Assembly: GCA_914767715.1 (NCBI GenBank)
Contig: OU612069.1
Location: 14,195,387 to 14,259,386, forward strand
Origin: Membranipora membranacea
Taxonomy: Eukaryota > Bryozoa > Gymnolaemata > Cheilostomatida > Membraniporidae
DNA length: 64,000 bases
Direction: 5' to 3'
Shown: piece by piece, positions 13,788 to 25,968 of the stretch
Layout: each line of letters opens with the position of its first letter
Numbering within the stretch: position 1 is the first letter of the stretch
The notes under the pieces: model-generated
What the model was told of the DNA's origin: nothing
Database searches by the model: none
Seen by the model: only the letters and a program-made list of their open reading frames with translations
Position numbers and translations under genes: made by a program

Positions 13788-14321
13788 CAGGGCCCTAGTT
13801 CTAGGAGAGGCAGAAAGGCACTGCATCCCCTAGAAAGCTAAATACAATGGCCTTAAAACACTATATTTGAATAATCCATGTTTGAGTCAGCTTCCGTTTG
13901 CTTATAATATGCCTCAAATTCCTCCGGAAGAAACTTACTGGTGATCATGGGCGTATATTACCACCCACGACTCACGACAAGTCGTGGGTTCAATAAGAAT
14001 TAAAAAAAAATTTATTAAATTAACTTTTTTCTGAAATTCTTTTTTTTTTGGATTTTCATCCTTAAAACATCTTCTAAGGGTAGTTTTTCATGCTCTTTCC
14101 ATATAAAAAACCCATTTCTGGGTATAAATTGGATTTAATGGGTGAACAACCATAAAAATGTCAAATATTGCAAATAAGTTCGCGAAATTTTCGCGCGCGA
14201 ATTGTGTCTGGGGTGAAAAGTGGTGGGTCAGATTTTCCGGAATATACGCCCATGCTAGTGATGCTTCAGACTTGCCTCAAACTTTTGCCTCCCCTACCAT
14301 TTTATCTAAACTACGGCCCTG
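13788..14321. mobile_element. CAGGGCC-ended non-autonomous element (outer element of a nest)
   Basis: It begins 'cagggccctagttctagg' with 'agaggcag' following, and ends 'tgcctcccctacc...ctacggccctg', so the termini are inverted copies separated by a short variable spacer. The flanks GTTGGGTG and GTTGGATC (the latter starting one base after the end) agree at 6 of 8 positions, suggestive of a decayed 8-bp target duplication. A related left end occurs at 12026 and a related complete element at 32196-32432. A second transposon sits inside it (13946-14254). No coding capacity. Confidence 0.65.
13946..14254. mobile_element. Nested hAT-like MITE
   Basis: Perfect 14-bp terminal inverted repeats: 'catgggcgtatatt' at 13946-13959 and its complement at 14241-14254. 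The flanking 8-mers CTGGTGAT (13938-13945) and CTAGTGAT (14255-14262) differ at one position, fitting an 8-bp hAT target duplication. It lies wholly within the element at 13788-14321 and therefore inserted later. Non-coding, with A- and T-runs. Confidence 0.8.
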
Positions 14322-14884
14322 AGTTGGATCACCAAGACCCATCTCTCTAAGGTACAAGTACTCTCCTTTCATTCCTAAGATGGCACTCACCTTGTTAGAG
14401 AAAGAGATTATCGGCGGCCTTTACATATCTGTATACCACATGGGATGGATTTAAAGATTTCCTTAGGGTACATATCTACTATATAATGAATAAAAATGCA
14501 CCCAAAAAGGAGTGCAGGACTACAGGATAATCCACAAAATTGCTGCTGTAACTCCTACCAACTTTTGAAAGTTCACCCCTCCCGCGATCTATTGAAAATC
14601 AACAGCACAGAACACCAGAAGATACCTAGACAGCGATGGAACAGAGAAATTGGTGATCATCCATTTGGATTTGAATCCAGCATAAACAGAACTGTAGATT
14701 TGGAAGAGATTTAGTCGCATCATTCCAAACCGCAGCTTTGGATTGTTTGTTCTGGTTGACATCCATCCTAAAGCCAGCCTGTTGTGCTCTGCTACTACAG
14801 GGCACCCTGAAATACGAGGAAATCAGCTTGTCAATGAAGCGTCACTATGATATAGTTTGCTGGTCATACAAGGAAAAAAAAAGA

Positions 14885-15420
14885 AGGAAATGGACCAATT
14901 TAAACAGCATTCACCCCTACTTTAATTGTATGCAATTACGTAGGTTTTATCCTAAGACTCAATTCGCATCCTTAGCTGTACACAATTTTACACAACATCT
15001 GTCTAGAATTGGGTTCAGCTCATATTGGGGGAAGCCTTCTATTATGCAACCAAATAACAATGAATGAAGGGAACAAATTTAAACAGTATTCATCCCTACT
15101 TAATTGGATGTGGATACTTTGGTTTTATCATATCACAAATAAAGTCAGCTGTACACGTCTTAACCTGAATTTGTCCAGAAATAGGTTGAGCCCATATTGG
15201 GGGAATTATTATGCAACTGAATAAATATGAATGAAGGGAACCAATTCAAAGACCATTCATCCTTACTTAATTGGATGTGCATATTTTGGTTTTGTCCTAA
15301 GACACTATCAAACGCCCCAGCAGTAGGTCATGTCTTTGCACTGTATTTGTCCAGGAGCGGGTTCAGCTCATATTCTGGGAATCCTTTTTTTAGCCATCCG
15401 AATGCTTATGACATCAATAT
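14885..15420 (+). repeat. Three tandem copies of a roughly 175-bp repeat
   Basis: Copies begin near 14893, 15070 and 15240. Each carries, in order, a 'caatttaaacag'-like start, 'ttcatccctacttaattg', 'ggttttatcctaagac'-like and 'gggttcagctcatattggg'-like blocks, and the first two end in 'atgaatgaagg'. Copy divergence is moderate. Short frames stay open through each copy, but they use different starts and there is no recognisable domain, so I treat it as a tandem repeat rather than a gene. Confidence 0.65.
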
Positions 15421-18400
15421 GTTGGTTTTTATATGATGATAATCTGACGATAATAACATGAAACTTCATAGCTAATGCTTAAAAGAGTAGGTCAAAGCTA
15501 TCAAATGTGTGATTGGGGAGAAGGAAATAGGATTATCACTGACTGGTAGCAGTCAATCTTGATCCTGATCTTTGATTGAAGTTATATCACTGTTAATAAG
15601 TAAGCAAGCATTGCAGCCTGTTGACAATTGGCTAGCTCAAGGTCACAACATGTATGTCTTGTATCTCACAAGAACCGTGAGCAACCACTAGGCAATGCAC
15701 TGCAATTGTTTATATATTCTAGTGTAGATCATGTTCATGATCTACTGAACTAGTTTATTGCATACCGTCAGGGAAGAATTTCAAATAATTTGCAGTGCTA
15801 AGATAAAAAGTGTTATCTGCCGTTTCATACAATGAATGGCAGCTTCAGCTGCCCAATCATGCCATTGGTTGATCAAAATAGAATGGCCTGAATGAAACCA
15901 AATACAGAATCTAAAAATTATCGTACACCAAAGCCTCTTGATATAAGTTTGAAATGCAACTTCTGAATTTTTAATTCAAACCATTGCTGATATCAAAATA
16001 ACACTCGAAAAAGCTGGGGGCTAGAATAATCATCAAAAAAGTACTTTAATTATGAGACCCAATCAGCTCGTTAGGTAGATTTATTGCGAACCTGACAAAA
16101 CTTTCAGTTTACGTGACATTATCCATGCAGACCACAACAAAAAAGGGCCTGTTGGTCGGCCTTCAATGGCGTCTCAATGCATGTTTTTTTCCATAATATG
16201 AAGATTGTCATTGATAAAGACACCAATGAGGGGAATTTATAAATGTAAGAAAGTTATCAAATCCTTTCTGCAGTGTTACACAACAAGAGATATAAAATGA
16301 GAACTTCCAATGAAACAGACTAATTTCCCAAATAGAACATTATCCTATTATCTGATATTGCTCTAATAATCGGAAGAAAACAGTTGCATCTACTTTGAAT
16401 TAGGACTTGTACATGGTGAGAGATATACCATTCAATCAAAAGTTGTCGCAATCTGATGACAACAATAGGCCATAAATTTGATCAATATGGTATGTGGAAT
16501 TGTACTTCAATATAGTACATTGATTGACAAAGCTGTTAAATTTACATGCGAAGCCTAAGTTCTACCCAACAAGACAATTTGGGTCATCATTTAGCTATGG
16601 AATGCAGTGGTGTGGGGATGACAGAATTGGTTATAGGTTCCCTGTATAGCAGGGCTTTACATAGAATATTGCACATCAGTAGAAAGAATTTTGATAGTGA
16701 AGAAGTTTACATAAATATACATAAGTATATATAAATATGATATCTTCAAGTGAGACATTGTTTGGCTCTGTTGTAATTCACAACGTGATCACATGATGCT
16801 AAGTTTTTTTACAATTTTAAATGCTATGTTTGTATTCCTGCAATTACTGAAATAGATGTAACAACTTGAAAACACTCATGATTCAATGGGTAAATGAAAA
16901 TTGCATGAATAATTTGTCAATGTTTATCGCTGAAATTCTATGATTGAAAAATGGCTTTTAGAACAATAAGCTTTCAAGCCATTTAATTAACATAAGGTGA
17001 CACATCTGTAACACCATGGTTAATGAGGAAGGCTGGTACAGGCTGGAACCTGGTGGTACAGAACTGAGATGTATGTGAGTAAAAGATGTTACGCAATATG
17101 TCAAAAAACTTGCTTTTTAGCAACTGTGCCCAGAGACAATTTTCACCAATACAAGGTCATCATAACTCACACCACACCTTGATGAGAGGACCGATTGTGA
17201 GGCCTTGATAATTAAGGTGACTTTGGTGATGTCTTTGGTTTCCAGGCAGTTTGGAGCACACACACAGTACACACAAAACTCGGTGGTCAGTTGACTGCGT
17301 TGGTAGTGGCATCTAGGACCTTCAATACATGGCTTGTAAAACTAGCAGAGCCACCTCCAACTCCTACCTATATAAGTATATGGCTAATAAACATCACATG
17401 GTGGTTACTGCTAGAAGCTAGCATTGTGAGCCGCACCTAGCTGTTGACCTACAGTTATCGATGTTCTCTAAATGAAAGTGCTAAGTTGTAAGCAGATAAT
17501 TTTTGTGTTTAATTCCTAAAACTGAAGATCACAGCAAACAGTATGAGAGCAAGACAGCAAAGCAGCACACAGCACGGCAGGCAGGAATTTTCGTTTTGAA
17601 TTAAAATTTTGAGTCAAATTTTGGCAGAAGCCAGTATGTTGAATCAGAGCTGGTCAAAGCTTTGCGTGGGGGATTTTGTTATTCACTCGAAATTACACGA
17701 AATTCTTCATGAATTACAGTACACATACCACAACGTGACAAGTTAAGCATATGTATAATTAAGGATAATAGCTGATTATAAAACATTTAAAAGATGGTGG
17801 AGTTCCTCTTTTTTTTTGCAAATTAACCGACTTCCTGTGCATGAATCACGTTATACACTGTCAAGAGACAGTTCCCTTTGCAAAGAAGCGACAACATGGG
17901 TCGACAGCAATTCAAACTTGGAAAAAAAACATAAATCTGACCTAATCTGCGCCCATACTTGTCTTGGTGCTGTGGTATATGAGTAGAACCGTTTACGAAT
18001 ATGAGATTAGGGAATAAATATCAACATTTTTCAATTATGATGGCAAATACAACCATCAAGATAAAGTGAAGCAATAAGAAATTAAATATAATAATATAAG
18101 TTCCAGGGTGGTTCCTAGAACCAGAAACATATGGTGTTCTCTTCCACCAGCAGGCAAAATTTGACAATTGACACATAGTTACGCAATGACGATCAGAAGC
18201 TAACTAGGATCCTTGCATTTGAAATCTGGGGATCTGTGATCTGAGTGAGATGCTGAAATAACCTTCACCATGTTTCGTTAAGACGCTCCAGAAAAAGCAA
18301 AAACATGTCACCAGGAGACTGTATATATAACTAGCGGTAATCAACAAAGAAATCGCTGCGAAATACCAATAATGGTAATAAATTTTAATTTATACCTAGC

Positions 18401-21400
18401 TTATGAAAACTAATTGGATTTTAAAAGACATTGGGCAAAAAAGAGTCAAGTACATGTTACAGATCCTGTTATGTTGTGCCAGGGGATTATAAAAGTTGCC
18501 ATTGCCACAATAACAAGTCCTCTTGCAATACAAAACTTGCTTTTAAATTGTTGAAACAAAACATTTCAGCCTTTAATTATCGTACTTTACAGTACTGTAT
18601 AGTTTGATAATTAATATAGTATAAGGAACTGCTGCAGCGCATCCAAACATTATAAATGTTACATGTTACTTTGTTACATGTTACTTTGTTATTGTTTCGT
18701 CTGTCATTTTTTAATGAGGAACAGTCCTACATGTTGGCATTGATTACAGGGGTGATGTGTAGAGATGACGGCAGGGGTGGCAAGAACTATCAAGGGCGCA
18801 AAATAACAGAAGGTAGGGTACTGGAATCTCCTCTTTGTGGGGGTTTGGGAAAAGTCCCATGAGTTCAAAGCAAGTTTTAAGGAATTTATTAATAAAAATT
18901 CGAAATCCAAAATGACCTAACTTTGATTATTCCATTTAGCAGTCTAGGGGGAGATAGAATCTCCCCTGCCTCCCCTACGCTCCTGCCATGAGATGCCGTA
19001 CCAATATTTATGACAAGATAATTTACTGAGGAATCCCTACCGCCACATTCCGCAGTCTGCAGAAAGTCATGATTCTAACTTCTCTCCAAGCCAGAGATCC
19101 TACTATCTATACTATCTATACTGTGGGTATTACAGTTAATCCCCTTACAACTTATTAACTCGAGGCTGTAGAGAACACAGCCTATAAGGATGAGATGCAG
19201 CACATCAAAACAGGCTTAACAAAAAGCGTTTCTAATCTCAAGTATATAAATAATGAGATTAAAATGAGACAATTTTTTGGCATCATTATATACCAATCTT
19301 AGCTCCCTTAACCAAAACATAACATTGGGTGTCAAAAATTCACTCTAAAAGGTATCAGTAACACTCTTTATATGCAACACTCCATTGTCCTTAAATGAGT
19401 ACACAGAGGCGTAGTTCACCCTGGTGAACTACCAGACATTTTGATAAGCTTTTCAAAGTTCATGTCTGGTGGAATATTGTGCGTTGGATCTGAGGTCAAG
19501 ACACAATAAACACAACCCAAAACTAAAACGCCGAAATTATGGTTGAGGTCTTGTAAGCAACAGAACATCATTGCTAGCAATAGCTGATTGTTGATTTCAC
19601 TTTTCATAGTATTACGTCGGCCATCGTACTGCAATGACTGATTGGCAACTCTAAAGCAACCCAAAGCTAAAACGCTGATGTAATGATAAAGCCCTTGTAA
19701 GCAGCAGAGCATTGATGCACCCCAAGGCTTACGTTGTTTTCACTTTTCTCATAAAGATGGCAATGATCGACAGTGCCAATATAGTCAATACAGTCAATAG
19801 TAAAATTGTCAATATAGAGATTATCAATTGCACATTTCTCTAATATCGCCGTTACAAGTTTCTCTGAGCTTTTCGACAGGAGAGATCTGAGACCTGAAGC
19901 GCGGAAACCAAGCCGGAATACTCGACTGCAATGAGCTTTGAATTTGTATACTCAATTAGCCTGATACACTGAGCCCTTTGAGTGAGTGAGTTGGTGCGGA
20001 GGTGGTATTGTGTGTTTGAAATGTTTGGAACTTATGGAAATGAGGAAAAAGAAGAGCGATTAATCATGGCAATGGCAAATTTTGCGGCGCATGCTAAAAA
20101 AGCTTTGTGGAAGTATTGAAATGCCTTAATATTTCAGCTAATCATCACTTGTGAGTTGTTACCATTATAATGATGTAGGACATAATATTTTAACAAAAAG
20201 AAGATAAAAATCTAAATGGGACGTTATGTGCAGTGTATAATGAAATGCGCCACAAAGAAGACATTTTATATGGAAAGTAGTAATTATTACCAAACTCCAA
20301 CATGTCACTTTTAGATGACTATTCCGCTTGAATCATTTGACAAGCCACCTGGTACGGGTCAGTGCCCTTTAAACATTGGTCAAATTGAGTAATAAAACAG
20401 TATCGACTGTATTAACTGATATTTGAAACTTATTTACAGAGGGTTCAAAAGTTGGTTTAGGCTTTTTCCAGTCTTCAACCGGCGATATGAATCAGCAGCG
20501 GAAATTGTTCCAAAACTGTCTATTTTCAGATCTATTAAAAATGATCAGAGTTCAGTGATAGATAATTTGGCCTCCAATAAGGGGGAAAAGTTGTAGGTCT
20601 ATATTTGGGCCAAGATCAAAAACCAGAACGCAACAATTGAGGATAGAAGCATTTGAGCGCCATATGAGGGCTTATATCAAGTCTATCATCTGGTAACATG
20701 CCTTGATTGATCCTCTCTCCACGAGCATAATTTTTGTGACCAGTTTGACAGGTTTTCATACACTGATTCCACAGTTAAGAGTGTATAATTGGCTCTCATT
20801 GCAACGTGACAACAGCATGGATTGGCAGCAATTCACAGAGAAACCTGAAACAAAAGCAGAAATTGGACCTGGTGGCTACCATGTATGCTTTGGAGATTGA
20901 ATATAGGGCTGTAGTGTTTATGAATATGAGACTTTGGGATCTGGAATTGCTGCTTTGGATGACGCTTTCACCGAATGAGCATCACCTGACCTGACCTGTT
21001 TTCCGTACACCGATATCACAGTCACACTGTGGCTTATTGCGGTTCAGAATAATGGTCAGTGGGTTTAAGGAAGCTCTTTGGGATAAGAAGCATCAGTCAC
21101 TTCCCCTTGGCTTAAATTGTAAACTAATACTGCCGATATTCCTATTAAGGCTCTCCGACTTCATTAGATGGAAAGGATCAGCAGTTGGACATGTATTTTT
21201 CCTAAACAGACCTCAGCTGGCATGGGAGTCCTTTCATTTAGATTGTGATGCTTCCATTACATTGCAATATAATGGGATTAAAGAATCACCCATTATTTTT
21301 ATCCCACCATAAAGAATTATTCTTTCAAAATAATCTGCTTAATCCTCTACTTGTCAACGTCACTTTAAGCCTTGGATCCTCAAAAAGAGCATCTCAGATA

Positions 21401-23184
21401 TTTCCTTTGAGTTGGCTTGTGACGGTTACCGCGGGATTTAAGGCTTGGAAAACAAAATCACGGAACCACAAAAAGAAATACGCAATAGCCATACCAATGC
21501 TGAGTACCTATCAAACTGTAATTACGGTTTCCGCATCAAAGCTTTGTTGCTTGTTATTCATGGTAAAATAATTCTTTTATTATGATAATTACAGATATTC
21601 GCATCTGAAGGCAGAAATAATGGTGAGGTGATGATGATATACACGAAATAATCATTGTGTTAGGCTTTTTACGCTTGGCAGGAGGAAGCCTCTCTTTGAT
21701 ATGACAATGGTGAAATTGATGGTAAAAACAATGAGTAATAGCTTTGCTCGACACGGAATCAACTTTAGAGTGAGGACCAATGACATCTCACTGTTACAGT
21801 TTATGGGTATATGAGATACCCAAACATTCGAGAGAGAATATAGCCTATTGTGGAGAAGGTGACAAGACATTATTATTGGGTTCGTGGAACATTGTGCAGA
21901 CTGGTGTTTTTCAGTAATGGTGACAACAACATAATCAACTAACAATAGATGAAAACATTCCTGTTTTTGAGTGATGGCGACGGGAATAAAACCAGTGACA
22001 GGAAAAGCAAACCATAATTTGAATCACTGGTTACTAGCACTGGAGGGCAAGCTAATTATTTTAAGGTCTTGACTAATCCTTGGGCCTACTCACCTTCTCT
22101 GGGGTTTGTTTGTCAGACCAGATGGTACCACGTTGAGCAGGACATTAACCTACTTTGCCTCGTACAACGAAAAAACATTGGGTGGCCCCAATTAGTGTTT
22201 ATTCACCATTTTACTGCCATCAACATTGTATGGTTAATTTTAATGGTGAGAACTAATAGAGTCAAATAAAAAAGGATCACTGTTAATCACTTTACATCAT
22301 GGACTTAAAGTTGGTACTAAATTTTCGGAAAACGCAATTAAGATGATTGCAGATGAGCCAGATATCCTCGGGCCCCCTCCCCGCTGAGTCAGAGGTAAAG
22401 ATAATATATAACAGTATGGGCCATTTTAGGTTCAGATGAGTCAGAATACTTTGGGACCATGCGACCTGAAGGGCCACCTCCTCTTGCTGAATCAGAGGCA
22501 ATCAATGTATAGAAGTAAGAGCCATTTCAGCCTTTTATGGGCATTCCATAATAGATTGCTTTGTCTAGTCATGAAGGGCACAATGAGAAAGGTGCTCACC
22601 GTTGTTGACAGTTCAAAGCCTTTTAATATTTGAAATGGTATTAAAGGACACTGTGCTCCCCTGTTAACATGAACGGGAGAAGGCCATTGGCTTGCCAACA
22701 AGATTCGATTCTAATGGAACACATATTGGAGATTGAGTGATTGAAAGTACGGTACAGATTTTACCCCCTCTCTTTGCAAGTAACAGCCGCTGTTTTCAAA
22801 CTCAATGAAAACATATCGCGCGCTTCAAGACTGCTAATTACATATTTGGAGAAACAGTCATTCACCTGACTTCTTCAATTATGTAATTAACAATAAATAC
22901 AGAAGCGATAATTTTGAATAAGAAGCAGAAGCAATAATGATTTAATAAGCGACAGCCTTCGAGACATATGACAATTCATTTAGTACTTACAAACATGTGG
23001 AGGGTCAATTTATATTCTTATTATTATTATTATGATCAATAGAAAGTGAGTTTGGAGTTGCCCATAACTTGTAAAACCCAACAACATAATAGCAGTGTAT
23101 CTAAGGTCTGCAATCATCTTTTGTTGGACAATGCTACACCATACGTAAAGCTTTGCAGTAAAGGTTTCTCATTATTTCCTGCAG
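15421..23184. other. Gene-free stretch with small local duplications
   Basis: No exon can be supported. Visible structure: a perfect palindrome at 19411-19432 ('gtagttcacc', 2-base centre, complement); two tandem copies of about 100 bp at 19512-19610 and 19656-19755 sharing 'caacccaaagctaaaacg' and 'ttttcacttttc'-like blocks; and a two-copy repeat at about 22365-22530 sharing 'ggccacctcc', 'tcagagg' and 'gccatttt' blocks. The rest is unremarkable AT-rich DNA. Confidence 0.45.
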
Positions 23185-23467
23185 GACCTCAACACAATCG
23201 TACAAGCCAGTCATCAATTTTGTTTATAATGAGGTGCCGTCAAAGTTAAGGAAAGATGGCATGGAAACGATGAGACAGCTTCACACAATCCGTCAGCAGA
23301 ATGAATCATGGAGCAAAAAACTGCAGGTCACTGGTAGATTTCATCATGACAAATTGAGTTTCAATCACTTGTCAAGCAGTTGCAGTACACACAAACAATA
23401 TCACAATGTCCCTAATCCTCACTCTATAACCTCAGATTTCCTTGTTGCTTCTAAAATGAAACTTTAG
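23185..23467 (+). CDS. Tentative terminal coding exon of an unrecognised gene
   Basis: A pyrimidine-rich tract and 'ttcctgcag' precede position 23185. If used as an acceptor (phase 2 entry), the frame runs 93 residues to a TAG ending at 23467. The translated segment includes 'VYNEVPSKLRKDGMETMRQL' and a Gln/Asn- and Ser/His-rich tail. Its amino-acid composition looks more protein-like than the other stray frames nearby, but I recognise no family and could not find a matching upstream donor exon. It may be noncoding chance. The stretch from here to the Sox promoter shows nothing else. Confidence 0.2.
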
Positions 23468-25513
23468 CATTTCCCCTATGACATAAATGCTCTTGTGATT
23501 GTTTTAGCCATGTGACCACACAAAACAAAAAATAAGACCTATATATAATTGACATACAACAGAGTGCCAAATTAAATCATGCTTCCGATTTGCAGTGACA
23601 GTTCCCACAGTCAAAATGTCGGTTAATCTAGGGGCGTATAAACTTGATTGTCCGTGGTTTCAAAATCATTCCTGGTCTTTCTAATTCCTTTTTATTTCAA
23701 GCCACTAACCTCACCATGTGGCGCCTATCATCTGTTCCTACCTCGAAAATCATCAAAAAGAATTCGGTCGATTTGTCATGGTTAATGATGCCGCTTTATA
23801 TGTTCAACTTCACCACATCTTAATGGCATAAATAACGTATAAAGCACAAAGCATGAGAATAAACCGTAACAAATAGAACAACAACAAGGAATCTTTTTAA
23901 AACAAACCACATTGTAATAACAGACTAAATTAATTGCCCTAAATTTGATTTGCCTGCATGTCCCCTGCCCCCCCCCCTGACTGAATCATCTGAAAATATT
24001 TACACCTTACACCTAAGTCAAGGAAAGGTGATTTGCAACACTTTGTAAGGAAAGCATTCATTTCACTACCAGCCACGCTACGAAAATTCTAATTGAATGT
24101 TGAAAGTTTTGTGTCACAACTAAGCCAAAAATGTTTTGGGTATAAATTTACATGAATCTAACAGTTTTATTTAAGTGCACCTGGTTGTTTTTGTGAATTA
24201 CTTGAAAGCTAGTCAGATAATTACCATAATCCGCTGTCAACACAGTCTGATGATAAATGATTTGACCCAACTACAATCAATGACATCACAGGATTAATAA
24301 GATGAGGCCAGTTCCTTTACCTCCATAGGGGTCAAAGCATTGTTGTTTACAATCAAGTCTATTGCGCCCTATGTTTACTGTCTCTCATCTCGATACAAAA
24401 CGTTTCATATGTTAAGCCAGATGAGAGCATAAAATGGCAGAACACTGTAACTAAGGCCCCGAAGATATGAAATATATATTTCAAGACAGCGAGTATGGGG
24501 ATAAATCTACTTCCGAGGTTGTTTGGGACTCTATGAATGAATAAAAAATTGTCCCCCAATAAACTGAATAATCTGCCAAAGTGCCCTTCTCTTTACCAAC
24601 TGTTATGTCACCGACTCTTTACACAAGTCTTTACTGCCTTGCAACATGCTTAGTCAGTTTGATCAGGGGTGGTTTGATACTGGTCGGGGCCATCAAAATA
24701 TTACTTAACAGGACTAAAAGATAAACTGAGTTTATATAAGCTTAGAAACAACATTTTTTGAGTTTTGTAATTATGATTGATAACTGTTTACCACAGAAAC
24801 TGTGCTTGGAATTGATTCCCGTATCGCTCGGCAGCATTCTTTTACCCGCAATTGGTAGCACACACACCACAGTGGCTCAGATATTTACAAACCAAATCGG
24901 AGATTTTGATTCAGTTGTCTAAGGGATTAAATCTTGTTTAGGGTTGTTTGTCTAAAGAGATTAGTGCTGTTTGCTACTGTTGTTTCTGGAGAAAATCCAG
25001 TGTCATTACCATGTCATCTTTACTCAGTAGCTAACTGTTTATATTGTTCTTGGTAATTTTGAGGGGTAGAGCCACCTCCCAAACTTCTGACAATACAATT
25101 TGAAGAAACTCAGCTACTGAGAAGTATGCTAATGACATGAAGACAAAGCAATTAAATCAACAAATCAGTTAATCCCTTTTTTCTTTTCATCGATCCACAG
25201 ATGATACAATACTGAGATCAACTTAGTCAGGGGAATGTTCTCATCCACAAAAGTGGCACAAAAGACATAATAGAACTAAATTGTAGCTTAATGTTGCATT
25301 TAATTCTCTATCTGACAGGATTTTTATCTAACTTGGAGATCTTATTGTGTCACTGAGTTAGCCTTTTTGATATCATCCCTATAAATCTTGTATTACCATG
25401 GTTAAACCTAGTGATTATATATGCTAATAACTGCAAAGGCCCTCTATAATAGGTTGCAAATCACACTTTACATCTATCAAGCACTATTGTTCAATCGAGC
25501 GTAGACATTACAG
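23468..25513. other. Intergenic region upstream of the Sox gene
   Basis: No exon, RNA gene or transposon termini recognised. A poly-C run (23970-23979) is the only simple-sequence feature. By position this is the candidate enhancer region for the Sox gene; that is inference only. Confidence 0.4.
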
Positions 25514-25543
25514 CCATTGTTCGGAATAAAAGTTGCACAATGG
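25514..25543. promoter_or_regulatory. Pair of inverted Sox-type binding motifs
   Basis: CCATTGT (25514-25520) and ACAATGG (25537-25543) are exact complements separated by 16 bases. Both match the Sox-family HMG-box consensus (A/T)(A/T)CAA(A/T)G. They end about 60 bases upstream of the TATA element of a Sox gene, so autoregulation or Sox cross-regulation is plausible. Binding is not shown by sequence alone. Confidence 0.5.
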
Positions 25544-25571
25544 TATTATGGGAGCATCGCTGAGCGCTCTG

Positions 25572-25612
25572 ATTGGTTGAGAGCTTTTAATCTCTACATA
25601 CAGATATATAAG
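25572..25612 (+). promoter_or_regulatory. Core promoter of the Sox gene: CCAAT box and TATA box
   Basis: An inverted CCAAT box (ATTGG, 25572-25576) is followed 28 bases later by TATATAAG (25605-25612). Transcription would start about 25-30 bases downstream, near 25635-25640, giving a 5' untranslated leader of roughly 330 bases before the ATG at 25969 with no intron needed. Confidence 0.6.
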
Positions 25613-25968
25613 TAAGGCTCAAGGGGTTATTGAAATCAGAACTGAACTGGAAGCGACATTTTCGACTACCCTGCACTTCGGGGTTTCGCATCCACAACAC
25701 AGAGTAGAGAAAAAAGACAATACAGAAAAGGAATTATACACCACACTATACACTACACTAGCTATATACAACAGGAACACCACTAACTCTTTTACAAACA
25801 TTCTATGATCTAAATTCTATACATCTAACTTTAACGAAGCTTCACGGCTGAATTACACATTTTCTACACCTCCTTCATCAAAGTATCCTACTCTTCGACG
25901 ACTTGATAGATAATTTATTATCTACCCAATTTCTCTACTCACATCAAAATCAACAGAATTAACTCAAG

